Source: Beverwykella pulmonaria (lineage: Eukaryota; Ascomycota; Dothideomycetes; Pleosporales; Melanommataceae). From it: 64,000 nt of DNA. This document shows positions 23,562-35,815 of the stretch, piece after piece. Each line of letters starts with the position of its first letter. The first letter of the stretch is position 1. A program made the translations under genes and the position numbers. The notes beneath the pieces were generated by a model. That model saw nothing but the letters and a program-made list of their open reading frames with translations. It did not search any database and was not told where the DNA came from. The DNA lies in the NCBI GenBank assembly GCA_001599595.1, contig BCHH01000002.1, forward strand, positions 2,358,925-2,422,924, in the 5' to 3' direction.

Positions 23562-25669
23562 ATCAGGTGATGGCTGGGAATAGAAGGATGATACAGTTGG
23601 AACCTCCGATACTCGGTAGTCACGAGGGTCGTGTGGGGAGAGAGAATTGCTGTATTAACGTCAGTAAGCGGGCGTTGAGAAAGAGTACTTGATGTTGTCG
23701 CGTCTGAGCGAACACTTGATAAAAGTGACATGACAGTCAAACGGTTTCAGCCGCAGGGCAAAAGGACGAAATGAGCCGCATAAATTCATACTGTCTTTGC
23801 CAGAGAGGCCTTGGAGATAGATTCTGGGGATGTTCACTCGGAAGTGGCAACATGGAGTGAGAAGTAAGGCTTACTTTTGTAGAGGGTCGCTTGATGTTGC
23901 ATCGGATTGATAGTGGGAATTTTGAACATCGGAAACGTTGGGAATATGCCGAAGTTGATCCTCGTCATATGTTGTCCCAAGGAGCACAGGATTGCCGATT
24001 TGCTTGTCTTTCTCGCGTACATGACCGTCGCGTACATGACCTTGCAGTCGTTTCCACATGATGAAGCCTGCATGAAACGTGGGTTAGCGAATCTGACATG
24101 TAATCTGTAGTCACAACAGCGCAAACTGTTGGCGTATGCGATATGAGAAAGCAAAGAGAAGGTGGCATGTCTGTTTCGTGGCTGGAATGTGTCCTAGGGC
24201 AGCTGAACGAGTCCGTACCAGCATGCGACAATGAAAGAAGGACAGGTCTAAGCTGGCGGGTCTCTGAAAGGTTTCTCCTGGTTGGCATTTGCTTTAGTTG
24301 GCGCAGTGTCAAGGGTTCTACTCTCCAGAAAAGTAGACCACTGGGAAGTGAAAGGTGGGTGGCTGTCTCCGGGTCAGGGCCTTGCTCATGCGGCTTCGTT
24401 CCTGGCACATTCCCGACCCAGAGATGATAGTAAACGGGCTGTGACATGTTGCGTCTTTCCGGGGGGCGTAGGACGTATACAATGGCATGGACAATCGCTG
24501 GCGGATGACGTTGATCCAGATGGTCAACAACGATGCACCGTCTAGGTACAAGACCAGCGGAGGAAAATAGATATATGTCCGCTTTCCGATTCTTAAGCGA
24601 AGCAACTGAACTGGGCGGGCTACATGTCGAGGGGCGAAACAGAATTCGAGGCCAGAGGAGTATCCACAGGCAATGAGAGCAAGAAATGGTGGATGGACGC
24701 GGATATAAAAATAAGAATAGACTAGAGGATGTACCGAGATGTAGCGATGCAGGGCGCAAGGATAACAGTGGCGGCGGTCCGGGGCTCAGGTGTCGTTGTG
24801 GTGGTGATAGGAAAGACGAGAGAAGGCAGGGCAGAACGTGAGTAGCAAAAATACATACTGAGGACTGTTTTAGGAGGAAGGAGCTGGTAACTGTTCTTGC
24901 TGGTCTCTGCTGCCTCCTAGCGGCATTCGGAGAAACGGCGCTGGCCGTTTTATTCTTTGGCTGGATATGGGCGCTGTAGCGGGGAAGTCGTAAGTGTGCC
25001 TTCGTATGTGGTGTGCATGCAGAAGTAGAGGATTGAAAGAGAGTGGGAAGTAAACACAGTCGGTCAAGGAAAATGACACGCGAGCTCACGATACTGGACA
25101 GTATACAACACCGAGCTGAAGGAGCGGAGTGGTGAGATCAGCTTGCTCGGGAGACGCGAGGACAGGGGGACTCTGAAGGCGCAGCAGCAACGCGTTTGTG
25201 CAGGGCTGCTCGAGTGTGCGTGGCGCGAGGGGGTTTTGCAGTCGGAGGCTCTAGAGCGCCTGCGACGGCTCGATGGAGGCGGCCAAGATGTTTTAACGCT
25301 GCTGTTACCCTCGATGAATGGGACGCTGTTTGTGAGGCCGAAATGAATTGCTTTGCTGCGTTTCAGGCGCCAACTCGGCGTTTCAAAGTGATTTGCCAGG
25401 AGGACCGCTTCGCGATGCGCGCGACTGGCACTTGGGCGCACAACGATGGCCTTGAGGTGGGCGTGTTTGTACGGGCCACTCCTGTGAGCGTCCAACGTCG
25501 CCCTCAACGCGTCTGTCCGCCCGGGCTGCTGTTGGCGCTCGCTAGCGTGGTGTTGCATCTGATGCCGTCAGCGCCCGCCCGAGCCGCATCGTCGCCTTCG
25601 TCTTGAACACCTCCCCCACCAAACGCTAAAGATCTACCTCACCCCTAGAGTCGACATTCTGATCCCGAA
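23562..25669. other. Intergenic region, 2.1 kb
   Basis: Divergent upstream space between the coiled-coil gene (minus) and the MAPR gene (plus). A 374-codon minus-strand frame at 23,965-25,089 begins with GTG and is Ser/Pro/Arg-rich; I treat it as non-coding (possible long 5' UTR). No repeat was found. Confidence 0.45.
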
Positions 25670-26298
25670 ATGGCAGACAGTGAGTAATCCCATCCTGAAT
25701 TCTCAATGAAAACACGCTGATGCCAGCCAGCCGCCTCTCCGCCGCCCGCCGCTGAGGCGTAAGCATGGCCCAGAGCTGTCGCTGCACGATATCTGCCCAG
25801 CTAACACAGTCTCCCAGGACCTCTGCCGTAACCCCCGTCAATCTGATCTTGTTCTCCCTCTTCGCATTTCTGGTCTACCTCCGCCTCAAGCCCGCGAAGC
25901 CGCAGACGCTTCCCCGCGCCCCGCCGCCCACCGTATTCCGCACCTTCACTCCGCCCGAGCTCTTCCCCTACAATGGTCTGAACGGCATGCCCGTATATTT
26001 GGCTGTGCGCGGTCAAGTCTTTGATGTGACCGCTGGAAGGAACTTCTACGGCCCGGGCGGTCCATATGCCAACTTCGCGGGCCGCGATGCCAGTCGAGGG
26101 CTTGCATGCGGCAGCTTCGACGAAGACATGCTAACAAAAGATCTGGACGGCCCTCTCGACACTCTGTCCGACCTGGGCGATGAACAGATGGAGGCCATGC
26201 GAGGCTGGGAGGAGCGCTTTTCGGAGAAGTACCTGATCGTGGGAAAACTTGTCGCGGTTGGGAGCGACGAGGCTAAAGCAGCAGCCGCCCAGCAGTGA
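25670..26298 (+). CDS. DAP1: Cytochrome b5-like MAPR protein (Dap1-type)
   Basis: A 14-nt first exon (25670-25683, coding MADS and two bases) joins to 25818-26298 across a 134-nt intron (donor GTAATC, branch GCTAAC, acceptor CCCAG), giving 164 residues. A membrane anchor follows at once (VNLILFSLFAFLVYLRL), then the haem-binding MAPR domain: FTPPELFPYNG, PVYLAVRGQVFDVTAG, FYGPGGPYANFAGRDASRGLA. The tyrosines of this domain, not histidines, bind haem in this family. Yeast Dap1 and human PGRMC1 act at the endoplasmic reticulum and support sterol P450 enzymes and azole tolerance. The mini-exon start was chosen because it is the only way to bring an ATG into the frame with canonical splice sites. 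The symbol is by homology. Confidence 0.88.
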
Positions 26299-27306
26299 TC
26301 GAGTCGACCTTTTTTTGGCTTCGAATGCCTTCGATGCTGTCAATTGTACGATCAAGTCAATTTAGTCTGGTTACGGGCAAATCCAACCAAGTGATGGATA
26401 GTATAGGGCGCTCTGGGGAAAAACTATAGAGACGCAGGATAGAGCCTGTGCGCTCTCCCTTGGAATTTCTACTCTTTCTCGTTGTTCCTCCTTATTTGGG
26501 GGCTGCATTAGGCTGATATTGGAACCTTTGCCGCCCCTCCATTATCGTAGCTCTTCCTATCGAGATTTCCGGTGGAACAGCGGACCACGAAGATTGATAT
26601 GGGCTTCATGCTGTCCGTCTCCGTGCGCCAGAATGAGCCTTCTTGAGGTAGATGCTGGTGAGGTCTTGTCTCAATCGATCCTTCAAGCTTCCATAACTGT
26701 CGCAAATACCTCATTTCCGTCTTTTTCGATAAAGCTCGGTTATGTTTGTTCCCGTTAGGATATTTACTACACAATATGGTTGACAAAGGTAACGAACGCT
26801 GCAATGGTTCGCGTTGGGTTCGGTTTAATGACGAGTGCCTGTCAAAGAGACTTCTGGCCCTTCTCAAGACACTTTCCGGCACTTAACCAAGGGCCTTTTG
26901 CACCACCACTTTTCGGCCCACTCGATACCGGGTGTGAAGGATCAACAAGATGCATGTCTCATACTGATGCTTAAAACAGGCCTATCCGTCTAATGTTAGC
27001 CCTCGTAGTAGAGTTGCTCGACATTATGTTTCAGCCTCGACGCAGGGCACCAATCAATCGCAACCTGCATCTCCTGCTGTGTAAGTAAGCGTGCATACAG
27101 GTAACTTTGCGTGTAAAGCAAATATCCAGGGCTAGGGCTAAACATGGTCCCGATTGATACTAGCGCGCTTCCCATCCGCTTGTTGTGAACCTCGCTCTTT
27201 ACCTCCTCGTCCTTCTTTCTTCGTCACTCTCACTCCACTTTACAAAATCATCAATCAATTCACGCTCAGTCCTCGCTGATTTTTCAACAATCACCAAATA
27301 TCAACA
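26299..27306. other. Intergenic region, 1.0 kb
   Basis: Contains the MAPR 3' UTR and the CT-rich promoter of the HMG-like gene (27,170-27,300). No other feature recognised. Confidence 0.5.
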
Positions 27307-27825
27307 ATGGCTCCCACCACCTCCAAGGCGGCTACTCCCAAGGGCAAAGCTGTTGCTCCGGGCAAAAAAGGCTTTGCTGGACGTGTCTCCAAAGCTAACA
27401 AGCCCAACAAGGCGAGAGATGCCATGGTAGCCATGCAAGCCTTCTGTACGTCTCCCACTCATCTTTCCAAAAACGCGCCAAATCGCCTTGTGCGACGCGT
27501 TTACCTCACCACTAGTCCAATTCCATCATGTTAGATCCTTCTACTAACATGTAACGACAGTCAAGGAGAACCGCTCAAAGTACAAGGACCTCACGTTCAA
27601 AGAGCAGCAGAAAGAGTTGGGCGCCGAGGTAAGTCGTTTTAGCGCGTTATTCCAGACGCGTCGCCTCAAGTCACAATCATCTTATTCGCAATCTCATCTC
27701 CAACCTCACCTTGTCTCTACCCCTATTCCTCTACCATGAAGTCCAACAGGCTGTTGGTAGATTCTGAAACTAATGCATTCATGCAGTGGAAGACATCATC
27801 CAAAAACCCTAAGAACAAGGCTTAG
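27307..27825 (+). CDS. Small HMG-box-like nuclear protein, 81 aa
   Basis: Three exons, 27307-27445, 27561-27628 and 27787-27825 (introns of 115 and 158 nt with canonical ends), code for 81 residues. The first 40 are Lys/Ala/Pro-rich like a histone tail (MAPTTSKAATPKGKAVAPGK). After the first joint comes AMQAFFKENRSKYKDL, then KELGAEWKTSS. This is a shortened HMG-box pattern (A-F-x-x-F-x-K-E-N-R ... K-E-L-G-x-x-W-K) also seen in YABBY/HMG-like proteins. It probably binds DNA or nucleolar RNA. The shared frame across two introns makes the model firm; the function is an inference from the motif. Confidence 0.85.
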
Positions 27826-29650
27826 TCCTCTATTTATTTGTACCCGCTCGTTGCGCCGCCACCACCAAATGTCCTGGATTCAATTATGAGAGACTCTGTC
27901 ACCGTCTCTCACCACTACAACTCAAGTCCTTTGACTTGTTATTTGAGTTGCGCTTCACCAATTCCCAAGTTTTTACCCGCTTCTTGATTCCCCATTTCTA
28001 TCTTCCTGTTATGATTTTGGAGTGCTGGGGGCGAAAAGGCAGGGCTAGGGTTGGACTATTCCTTGGATGGGCAGTATGCGAACCCTCACGTCTTGCACGC
28101 TTCCCGTTTCTTTGTTTTTCGGTTGTGGCTGGACGGTTAGGCGGGAATGGAGATGGGCGGCGCAGTAATGCAATGAGGACCGCATAGGTTCGGAACAATA
28201 TGGATGATTCCAATAAACGCACCTGCGCATGTATGGCAAGCCTTTTTCCTGCAGCGAGTGATGTGTTCCGTTCAGGCTAATTGAGTGCAGCAAAATTGCA
28301 TCATAGAGATGGCGTCGGAATGCCAATCCGCACAATTAAAGACCAGTGCAAGGCCATTCTTAGATGTACTCGGTTTGGGATTTTTGACTTTGTGGAGCTG
28401 TCGCATCCCGCACATGCTTCTACTAATCTTAGAGCATTTTTCCGTCGCGAGTTATGAATGAATAGGGACTCCTTTCTTCTTTCCATTCTCCACGCTTTGC
28501 GCTCGTTTACAGAGATTTCAAAGCGCGTACTTGCATGCAGGTCAATAAACCATCCACGATCGAACATGTCTCCACACTTGCCTTGGCGATTCTCTGCAAT
28601 GCGCTTGAAGTACGGCGCAAACTGCACGTCACCACACTGCTGAAACTTTGGCATGCAGGGTGCATCCTAGAACCCTGCACCGGCCTGATCGACTTGTACG
28701 CCTCTGCCCAAGAAACAGTGGGCCGGTTGGATCACGGCTTGGGGGTTCGGCAAGGACGCAGCCGAGACTAAGTTGTGTGTACGAATTTGGTGTTGCTATT
28801 ATTGCACATTTTACCTTGTCTTTTTTCTTCACGCGTTCTTAACGAACTTATCGACATCCATGTACGATTCATTGCATGGTACTGTCGTCTTATGCTGCGT
28901 AGATTGCTTCTTGGAATCTCGATGTTTAATATATGCTGAGAAACATCAACACCCGCATGTCCTTGAGTATGCACAGCTAACCACCTGGAATTTCATGGTA
29001 TATTTGAGGCTTTTCTCTCCAACACTAGATCGATTTCGACCTATCAAATCGCGTCTCGGCCCATTCTATCATACTCACGAGCAGCTTATCAGAAAAGGAG
29101 TAGCTGCAGGCGAATAAATGCCAATTTCCGTTGACATTCTTTATGAAAGGAGACCTTCGATCTCTACTATCCATATTATAACTCCGACGAACAGACGCAG
29201 ACGGCAACGCCACATCTTTCGCGTGGCTGACGCCCCACATGGCGGAGAACGAAACCCCTCCTTCCCCAACCTTGTCCCTTCAGATGCGGGGCACCACCGT
29301 GAGACCTCACTTCCGGTACCTCCATCGGTACTCGCCCAAAGCGGCTGAACCTATGGGAACATAGGAAGATGAGTTTCGTCATTAGGCTAGCTTCGAATCG
29401 AGAGGAGGAAGAGGAGGAGCTCTAGAACTCTCCACGCATCATTGCCAATTCGTCGCGGAATGAAGCCGTTGCAACTGTTACCAATTCCTTACTGATTGAC
29501 GTGTAAGCCGTAACTCGGGATGTCCCATAGTTCTTCTACTATCTCTACTGCTTAGCCATACATTCTTCTACGACATCCCAATTGCTACCCTGATCCCCTT
29601 ATCTGCAGCCCCAGCTTCCATTTCACTCTCTCCACTCCATCTTGCCCATC
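27826..29650. other. Intergenic region, 1.8 kb
   Basis: Tail of the HMG-like gene followed by the promoter of the dioxygenase gene. No convincing coding frame, RNA or repeat. Short frames at 28,300-28,850 are unsupported. Confidence 0.45.
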
Positions 29651-30823
29651 ATGTCGAATCCAACAACCAAAGTCGATGTTCCAATCCTCAAAGATCTCAC
29701 CATCGACAACATAACCGAGAATGTCAACCGGATCAACTCGCAAGCCTCCGATGCAAGATTGAAATATATCCTCGAGCGCCTGGTATCGCACATGCACGAC
29801 TTCGCACGAGAGACACGATTGAGTACAGACGAATGGATGGCGGGGATAGAATTTCTGACAGCTGTGGGGAAGAAGTGCACAGATGTGCGGCAGGTGCGAC
29901 GATAATCTCTCTTTCTCCTCCCCGAAGTGTATACACACCATACACCTTGGCTTTTACTGAAATTGAACTGCCCTGGGCCGAATTGAACCACTGCTAAGAC
30001 GTGTGATAGGAATTCATTCTCCTCTCCGACACCCTCGGCCTCTCACTCCTCGTCGACTCCATCTCGCACCCCAAACCCCCACAGTCCACCGAAGGCACAG
30101 TCCTCGGCCCATACCACACGCACGATGCGCCACCACAAGCAGCTGGCTCCTCCATCAGCGGAGATCCGGACGGCGAACCCCTTCTCTGTCTCTGCACCAT
30201 CAAAACGACATCCGGAAAGCCTATCCCAGACGTGAAGATCGATATTTGGGAGACGGACTCGCATGGGAGCTATGATGTGCAGTATGACGATTATAACGGG
30301 GAGAAGCCGGATGGGAGGGCGGTGTTAAGGTCAGATGCGGACGGAGTTTTCTGGTTCAAAGCGATTGTTCCGGTGCCGTATAGCATACCTGACGATGGGC
30401 CGGTGGGGAAGATGCTGAAGGTTCTGGGGAGACATCCGTGGAGACCGAGCCATATGCACTTCATGTTTGAGAAGGAGGGGTTTGACCATTTGATCACGTA
30501 TGTATAACCACTGCCTTTTCCGTGTGCCCCAATTGACTGTTCGATCTAGAGCGCTATACCTCCGCGGCGACCCCTACGAAACCAGCGATGCCGTCTTCGG
30601 CGTCAAAGAGTCTCTGATCATCAGCCTGGGTACTGTAACCCCGGAACAAGTCCGAACATATGGCGTTAAAGAAGGGACGAAGTTGTTGACATATGATTTT
30701 GTACTGGTGACAGATGAAGAGACGAAGAAATTGAGGGATGAAGAGGCAAGGAAGGCGATGAAGGCACTTGGGAGGGAGAAAATGTTGATTATTGAGGGAT
30801 TACCGGTACCGGACGTTGATTAG
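29651..30823 (+). CDS. Intradiol ring-cleavage dioxygenase (catechol/hydroxyquinol type)
   Basis: Exons 29651-29893, 30010-30497 and 30550-30823 (introns 116 and 52 nt) encode 334 residues. An N-terminal helical dimerisation region (about 1-110) is followed by the beta-sandwich iron domain. The four non-haem Fe(III) ligands are visible: Tyr in LGPYHTHDA, Tyr in VPVPYSIP, and two His in HPWRPSHMHF. No signal peptide is seen, so it should be the cytosolic kind that opens catechol or hydroxyquinol rings in aromatic-compound breakdown (3-oxoadipate route), not the secreted short type. Conserved KPIPDVKIDIWETD and GDPYETSDAVFGVK support the family. It converges closely (90 bp) with the DUF3445 gene. 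Exact substrate cannot be told from sequence. Confidence 0.93.
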
Positions 30824-30913
30824 AAGTATAAAAAGAGATTCGACCGCGTGATGTATGGTTTATTCGAGTATGGGAGAACCACTCCACCTCACCATTGCTT
30901 CTCCCGATCTCAA

Positions 30914-32194
30914 TCAATCTGCTCCCCCGAGAAACGCTTTCACCTTCTCTCCCCACCGCACCGCACCCTTATAAATCTTCATCCCGGGCACACTCCCCTT
31001 CCCTAGTCCATCAATCGCCTGCATCAATTCTTCCCCACAACCCTCCTCCCTCAACTCCCTCATCCCATACTGATACGTCTTGAACGCAAACACCAACGCT
31101 TTTGTCTCGGGTAGCCGATGCAGCGTCTGTCTCTCGCAGCGCAGCACCACGTTATCAATACTCCAGTCCTCATCGCCTCCATCCTTCTTCTTCTCGGCTA
31201 ATTCTTCCGCTTCAGATTCCGTGAGATGGTGCCCCGCTAAACAAAACAACTCCCTATGCGTAGTAATACTCCAATTCACTCGCCTGACAATCTTCCCCAC
31301 TGGAAGCGCAGCAAAAAACCTATCCATGCTCTTCTCTAGTTTCGCTTTGTACCCGGGAACCGGACCGTGGATATCCGCGAGCTTGAGCCCTAATTTCGCA
31401 CGTGTGTCAAAGCCGGAGGGAAAACACGTTACGAAGCCTTCGAGTTTGTACTTTCCTTCTTCCGCAGTGGGGAGGAGGAAGAGAAAATCATCGTCGATGT
31501 TAGTGCCGATGAGGGAGAGAGCTTGGTACGCGGATGAGGGGGATAGAGGGAGGGTCTCGTTGGTTGCTAGGTTGTGGAGCAGGGGTTTGTCGGGTGAGAG
31601 GCAGAAGACGGTTGGGAAGCGGCGAGGAAGGTAGGTGGTTGTGAGCCAAGTGTAGAATTCTAGGACTGAGGGCTCGATAATGGGTGTTATGGCCAGGACG
31701 TCGGATGGACGTGTGGCGATGAGATTGCGCCGAAGGGAGATGCGTGAGAGATAGGTGTTATCCATGGCTACGAGGTCGGACATTGTTATATTCTCCAGCG
31801 CTGGATGAGGATAGTTTGGTTAGCAATTTCTCTCTTTTAGGGATATGAATGGCTGGGATGAGAGAGGGTGCCTACCCATTGTTAAATGATACTTAGGCTT
31901 GAATGGTCGGATTTTGATTGGCTCCGTAGTTTCCAAGTCGAAGCCTGCTAGGGGCTCGATTTGGTAGTATGCTTCTTCTGGGTATTCACCATTCTTGGCC
32001 GCAGTGAACGGCGGTTGTGATGGCTGTGATTAGTCAGTTCCTGACTGATGATGAGCGGAAAAGGAGTATCGTACTGGGTTGTACTTTCTTTGAATTTTTC
32101 TCCTGTAAACATACCAAGCTACCCCGAACACAAGCAGTATGCAAGCGTGAGGGAAGAGGTCTGTTCTTATCATCTTCTTGCCTGCCTCTCTCAT
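30914..32194 (-). CDS. DUF3445 haem-dependent oxidative demethylase-like protein with membrane anchor
   Basis: Three exons on the minus strand, 32075-32194, 31876-32023 and 30914-31800 (introns 51 and 75 nt), code for 384 residues. The first exon supplies an anchor (ACILLVFGVAWYVYRRK, type I-like with basic residues after it). The second ends in FKPKYHLTM, the third continues ALENITMSDLVAMDNTY, and the joint restores the conserved opening of DUF3445. Further marks are RVNWSITTHRELFCLAGH and LRCERQTLHRLPETKALVF. This family is annotated as haem-dependent oxidative N-demethylase alpha-like; direct biochemistry on fungal members is scarce. It is tail to tail with the ring-cleavage dioxygenase, so a shared catabolic role is possible but not shown. 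Confidence 0.88.
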
Positions 32195-34549
32195 ATACAA
32201 GATTGTCAAAAGTAGCTTGCAAACTTCAGTAATACAGCAGAAGGGCTGTATCTAAATACTCGACGTTTACACAATTTCCCTACGGGAAACAATGTACATT
32301 TACCGGCGTATAGGGCGTGTTTGCTGGGCAGAGATGACTTGACGTGTTATCGACAAATGTATTGTCCGGGAATCGCTTCCTAGTTTAGCTAAGCGTCGCT
32401 TTGTACCGGCTTCCAAAGGGATTTAATTCAAATGCACACAAACGACGTCCGTATTCGACCTTCAAATTGTCTGTGTCGAATGCCTAAACGCTCGCATGCT
32501 GAGTTATGCCTATCCAAAAGCAATGTTTTAAGTGCTCATTCATCTCCATCAGTAATGCATAGCAGTTTCCTTCATCTTATGCCTCTCTGAAATCTGCGTC
32601 GCGCCCAGAAAATCAAATAACGTGCACAGCTTTACCTAGGGTGCTGTGCTAGGACTGATAGTGTCCTGAGAAGTCATCCGTAGAGAGCGGAGACTTGTCG
32701 GCAGACCGTAGGCGTGAAGGGCAAGGTCAATTGTAGATGCTGGAACCTGATTAGTACGTGTCGAAATTACAGCAGTCAATACATATGGTCGAGGGTCCTG
32801 ATCACTTCGACTATCCTCGGCACTTTGAACTCGGGTGGAAATCTGGTATCGTAGCACATCTTGGGTTGCAACTAGCTGTATCTTGCTGCATGGCTGATCT
32901 GATCATTGACGAATTGCACCATGAAATTCGTCCTGCAGACATACGCCACAATGTCCTTGTTCGGGTTGATGTGCTGAGCAGAAGAGAACCTACCTTTATA
33001 TTAGATCATCAACCTGCCGCTGATTGTTGCCTATATACGAGTTAAGCTGGGCGACGAAAACGGACGTCCTGGCATTCGGTTGCAAAATGGGTCTATGCCC
33101 ATTGTCGAAAAGTGGTCAAACCCGCCAGTCGGGACTCGAAGGGGCCGTTCATTGCCCAAGGATCCACGTCATATGGTGAAGTTGGTAAAGAACGATGTAT
33201 GTCATTCATGGGCATAGGTAAGGGCATTGGTGACCTCATAGGAATGTTTGTCCTGGCAATTGGATGTGGGTGAGCGAGCGGTGGCTTTACAAACAGCATC
33301 GAAAAGCTGAAGGGTATTGTAGCGTGCGTCTATACTATATACAAATGATGGCTTCACGGGAAGTTGAGAGAGCGAGAGACAAATTCAAATGTAAACGCTG
33401 CAGATTGGCGACAAGGTTGAGGATGGAAGGGAAATCCTGTGCATGCTCTTGCAAATAAATGGCTGCTTGTGGCGAGATATGACATTGGAATTGCAGCTTT
33501 CGCGGCTCTCTCGAATAGTGTTGCCATCCGCATTACCGGTTGCGATCGTTGAGCGGTTCAAGCAGAGGAGCACCTCGGCGAGCGGGTACGGATAGCAATG
33601 GTGAGAGAGATGGTATTTGGGCGGTGGGCTATGGAAGGCGTTGTAGGACAAGAGAGCAAACAAGTTACTGGGATTGCTAGGACACAATAGAAAATGAATG
33701 ACAACAGAGAAGAGGGAAATGATCCTATGACATGCCATCAAGGCTCTGACACGCCATATTGATCGTTCCACACCGTATATGACAGGACGTACAGTGCGCA
33801 ACTGAAGTACATGTACGCCTTACTTTTCTCCTATCCAATTAAGAAATTCCTAGATGAGCACCATGGTGGACATGGTCGCATGGACGTGCTATCCGGTGGT
33901 ATACACCAACATGCATGAGGCGACAGGAGGCTAGTGTGGACATGATAGTGCCACTGCCTATAAGGAAAGACTGGAAGTTTTCATGCCCCTAGGTGGTTAT
34001 GTTGCACCAGACAACAACTGAGGAGTGAGCAAAAACCAAGCCTACCGTCTCTAGCCATCACATTAGCCCGGCAGCGGTAAGCTCCATTGTCACTCCCGTA
34101 ATGGGCGTTGAAGATGGACTCTCGCAGCGGTCTCTTCTTGGGGATCTGCGCGCGGTGTGCTGGAGAGCGGTAGCTGCCGGAAATACAAGAGAGGATTACG
34201 GCCACGTCTTGGAAGTTTGGGGACTTCAAGCAATGCTTAGACCTGCAAGCTCCCGAATCGATACGATCAGTCGACCAAGGAGCCTTCCAAAAGGTATCAG
34301 TGGTTGCCACCTCGCGACGTGAGGATAGCAAACACACGCAGGCACGGCGATTCCGAAGGCACGACGGACGCATCAGCAGATCGCTCATCCAATCGGAGCG
34401 TATCTGCCGCATGGGTATATCCCGTCTTGCATCTTCTTGCTGGGGTGGAGATTGTGGAGCGGGCTGACGGTGGCTGCATGGTCCTGAAGGTCGCAACGTG
34501 AAGGCCCAAGGGACCCATTGGAGACGTTTCGACCCTGTTCCCCGGAATT
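32195..34549. other. Intergenic region, 2.4 kb
   Basis: Upstream of the DUF3445 gene and downstream of the small membrane-protein gene. No gene is supported; the minus-strand frame at 33,385-33,801 lacks conserved features. The rightmost 500 bp are probably the 3' UTR of the next gene. Confidence 0.45.
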
Positions 34550-34969
34550 TCAAGCACTTGACGAGTCTTCGTCAACTTCCTCCTTGATGTGTCTCCAGCG
34601 CGTGTCCGGCGAGTCGGATATGTGACCGCTGGATGCGTGTGCCAAAGGTTCATTGCGGCGGGCGATGCTGAAGTTGCGGCGATGGCCGCTGGGCCGCTCG
34701 GCGAGGCTAGGCGCTCGAGGGCGCGCTTTCCCACGAGCTCTCCCTCCAACGACGGGTATTTCGTGTGTGATGGAGCGAACGACGTAGAGCAGCAGGTCGT
34801 AGAGGAGAATGGCGGCCCAGGGCCCGATGATGAGGACAGCTATGACAAGCTGAGGATGGTGCCGTTAGCTGGCAGTCGACGCCGATTGCGCAGATTCACT
34901 CACGAAGAGGCGCGTGAGCCATAGTTCGACGCCGCTGAAGGTCGCGGGCAAGATGGAGAGCAGGACCAT
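34550..34969 (-). CDS. Small membrane protein, 121 aa, unknown function
   Basis: Two exons, 34904-34969 and 34550-34849 (54-nt intron, donor GTGAGT, branch GCTAAC, acceptor CAG), code for 121 residues. A helix LPATFSGVELWLTRLFLVIA runs across the splice into LIIGPWAAILLYDLLLYVV, so the membrane segment is only visible after splicing. The C-terminal half is basic and Ser-rich (RARGKARPRAPSLAERPSG; ending in KEEVDEDSSSA) and should face the cytosol. The neat splice-built hydrophobic core and the in-frame joint make it a likely real gene of the kind conserved among filamentous ascomycetes, but I cannot assign a function. Confidence 0.8.
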
Positions 34970-35815
34970 GGCGGATGGCACAGCGAATGGAGGGCAGTGG
35001 GCAAGCGAAGGGCTGTGAGTCTTGCGCGCGGTGTGTAACTCGGCGGCGGCGGCGGTGGGATGTGCGAAACAGCTGTAGCAGTAGCAATCGTAGTGAGTGA
35101 AGAGCGGGTGTGCGCGATGGTGGGCCGACTTTGTGTCGTGTGTTAGAGCCTCGGGCAACGGCGGATGTGGCGTGCAGTCGAGTGTGGCTGAAAGCTTGGA
35201 CCCAATCTGATAAAACCTTTGCCAAGGCCCTCTCTCGCTCCTCAGTCACTTGAACTGCTCTCGCCAGGCATCAGCGAGGCAGCGACAGATGCTTGTCCAC
35301 CCCGTGATTCATCCGTCACGCAGCCCAATGAGGGCGTCGCAGTGTCTCTGGACTGTAGTACCACCAGCTGGGCAGGGCAACTTGAGCCTCAGTTGCCCCG
35401 CCCAAGCTGCAACACACAAGCCCCCCACACGCCGTCGTACACTTCCATCGTAACCATTGACAACTGCTCACACTCACCACTGCTGGCCGCGAACTGACGT
35501 CTTGTGCGCCTTGATGCCTTTCGTGCCTTGGCGGCGTCTACTCCCCTTTGGGCAACAACCATAGCCTTGTGTCCCTCACTCACCACCCCTCACTGCTCAC
35601 TGCAGCCTGGCGGGCAATCTTACCGCCCCCGGCGGGGCGTCTCTTCGATCAGACTCCAGGCAGCTTTTTCTCGTCTCTGGTTGCTTTTCTGTGTACCCTC
35701 TTCTCTGTGACTGAGCTCCTTCCCTCTCTACGCCCGGGCTCCTTCCTTCCCCACGGCCCGACTCCATCCCATCCTCCTCTGGCTCCACGCCCGTTCACAT
35801 CTCCCACGATTCGAA
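34970..35815. promoter_or_regulatory. Divergent promoter between membrane-protein and BTB genes
   Basis: An 846-bp region upstream of both genes, with strong CT-rich tracts on the BTB side (35,560-35,800). No specific site recognised. Confidence 0.5.

Noticed and set aside
23965..25089. 374-codon minus-strand frame
   Set aside because: Starts at GTG, is Ser/Pro/Arg-rich low-complexity, and has no family motif; more likely UTR or spacer.
33385..33801. 138-codon minus-strand frame
   Set aside because: No recognisable family, no splice or promoter context.
34589..34924. 111-codon plus-strand frame
   Set aside because: It is the antisense shadow of the spliced small membrane-protein gene.
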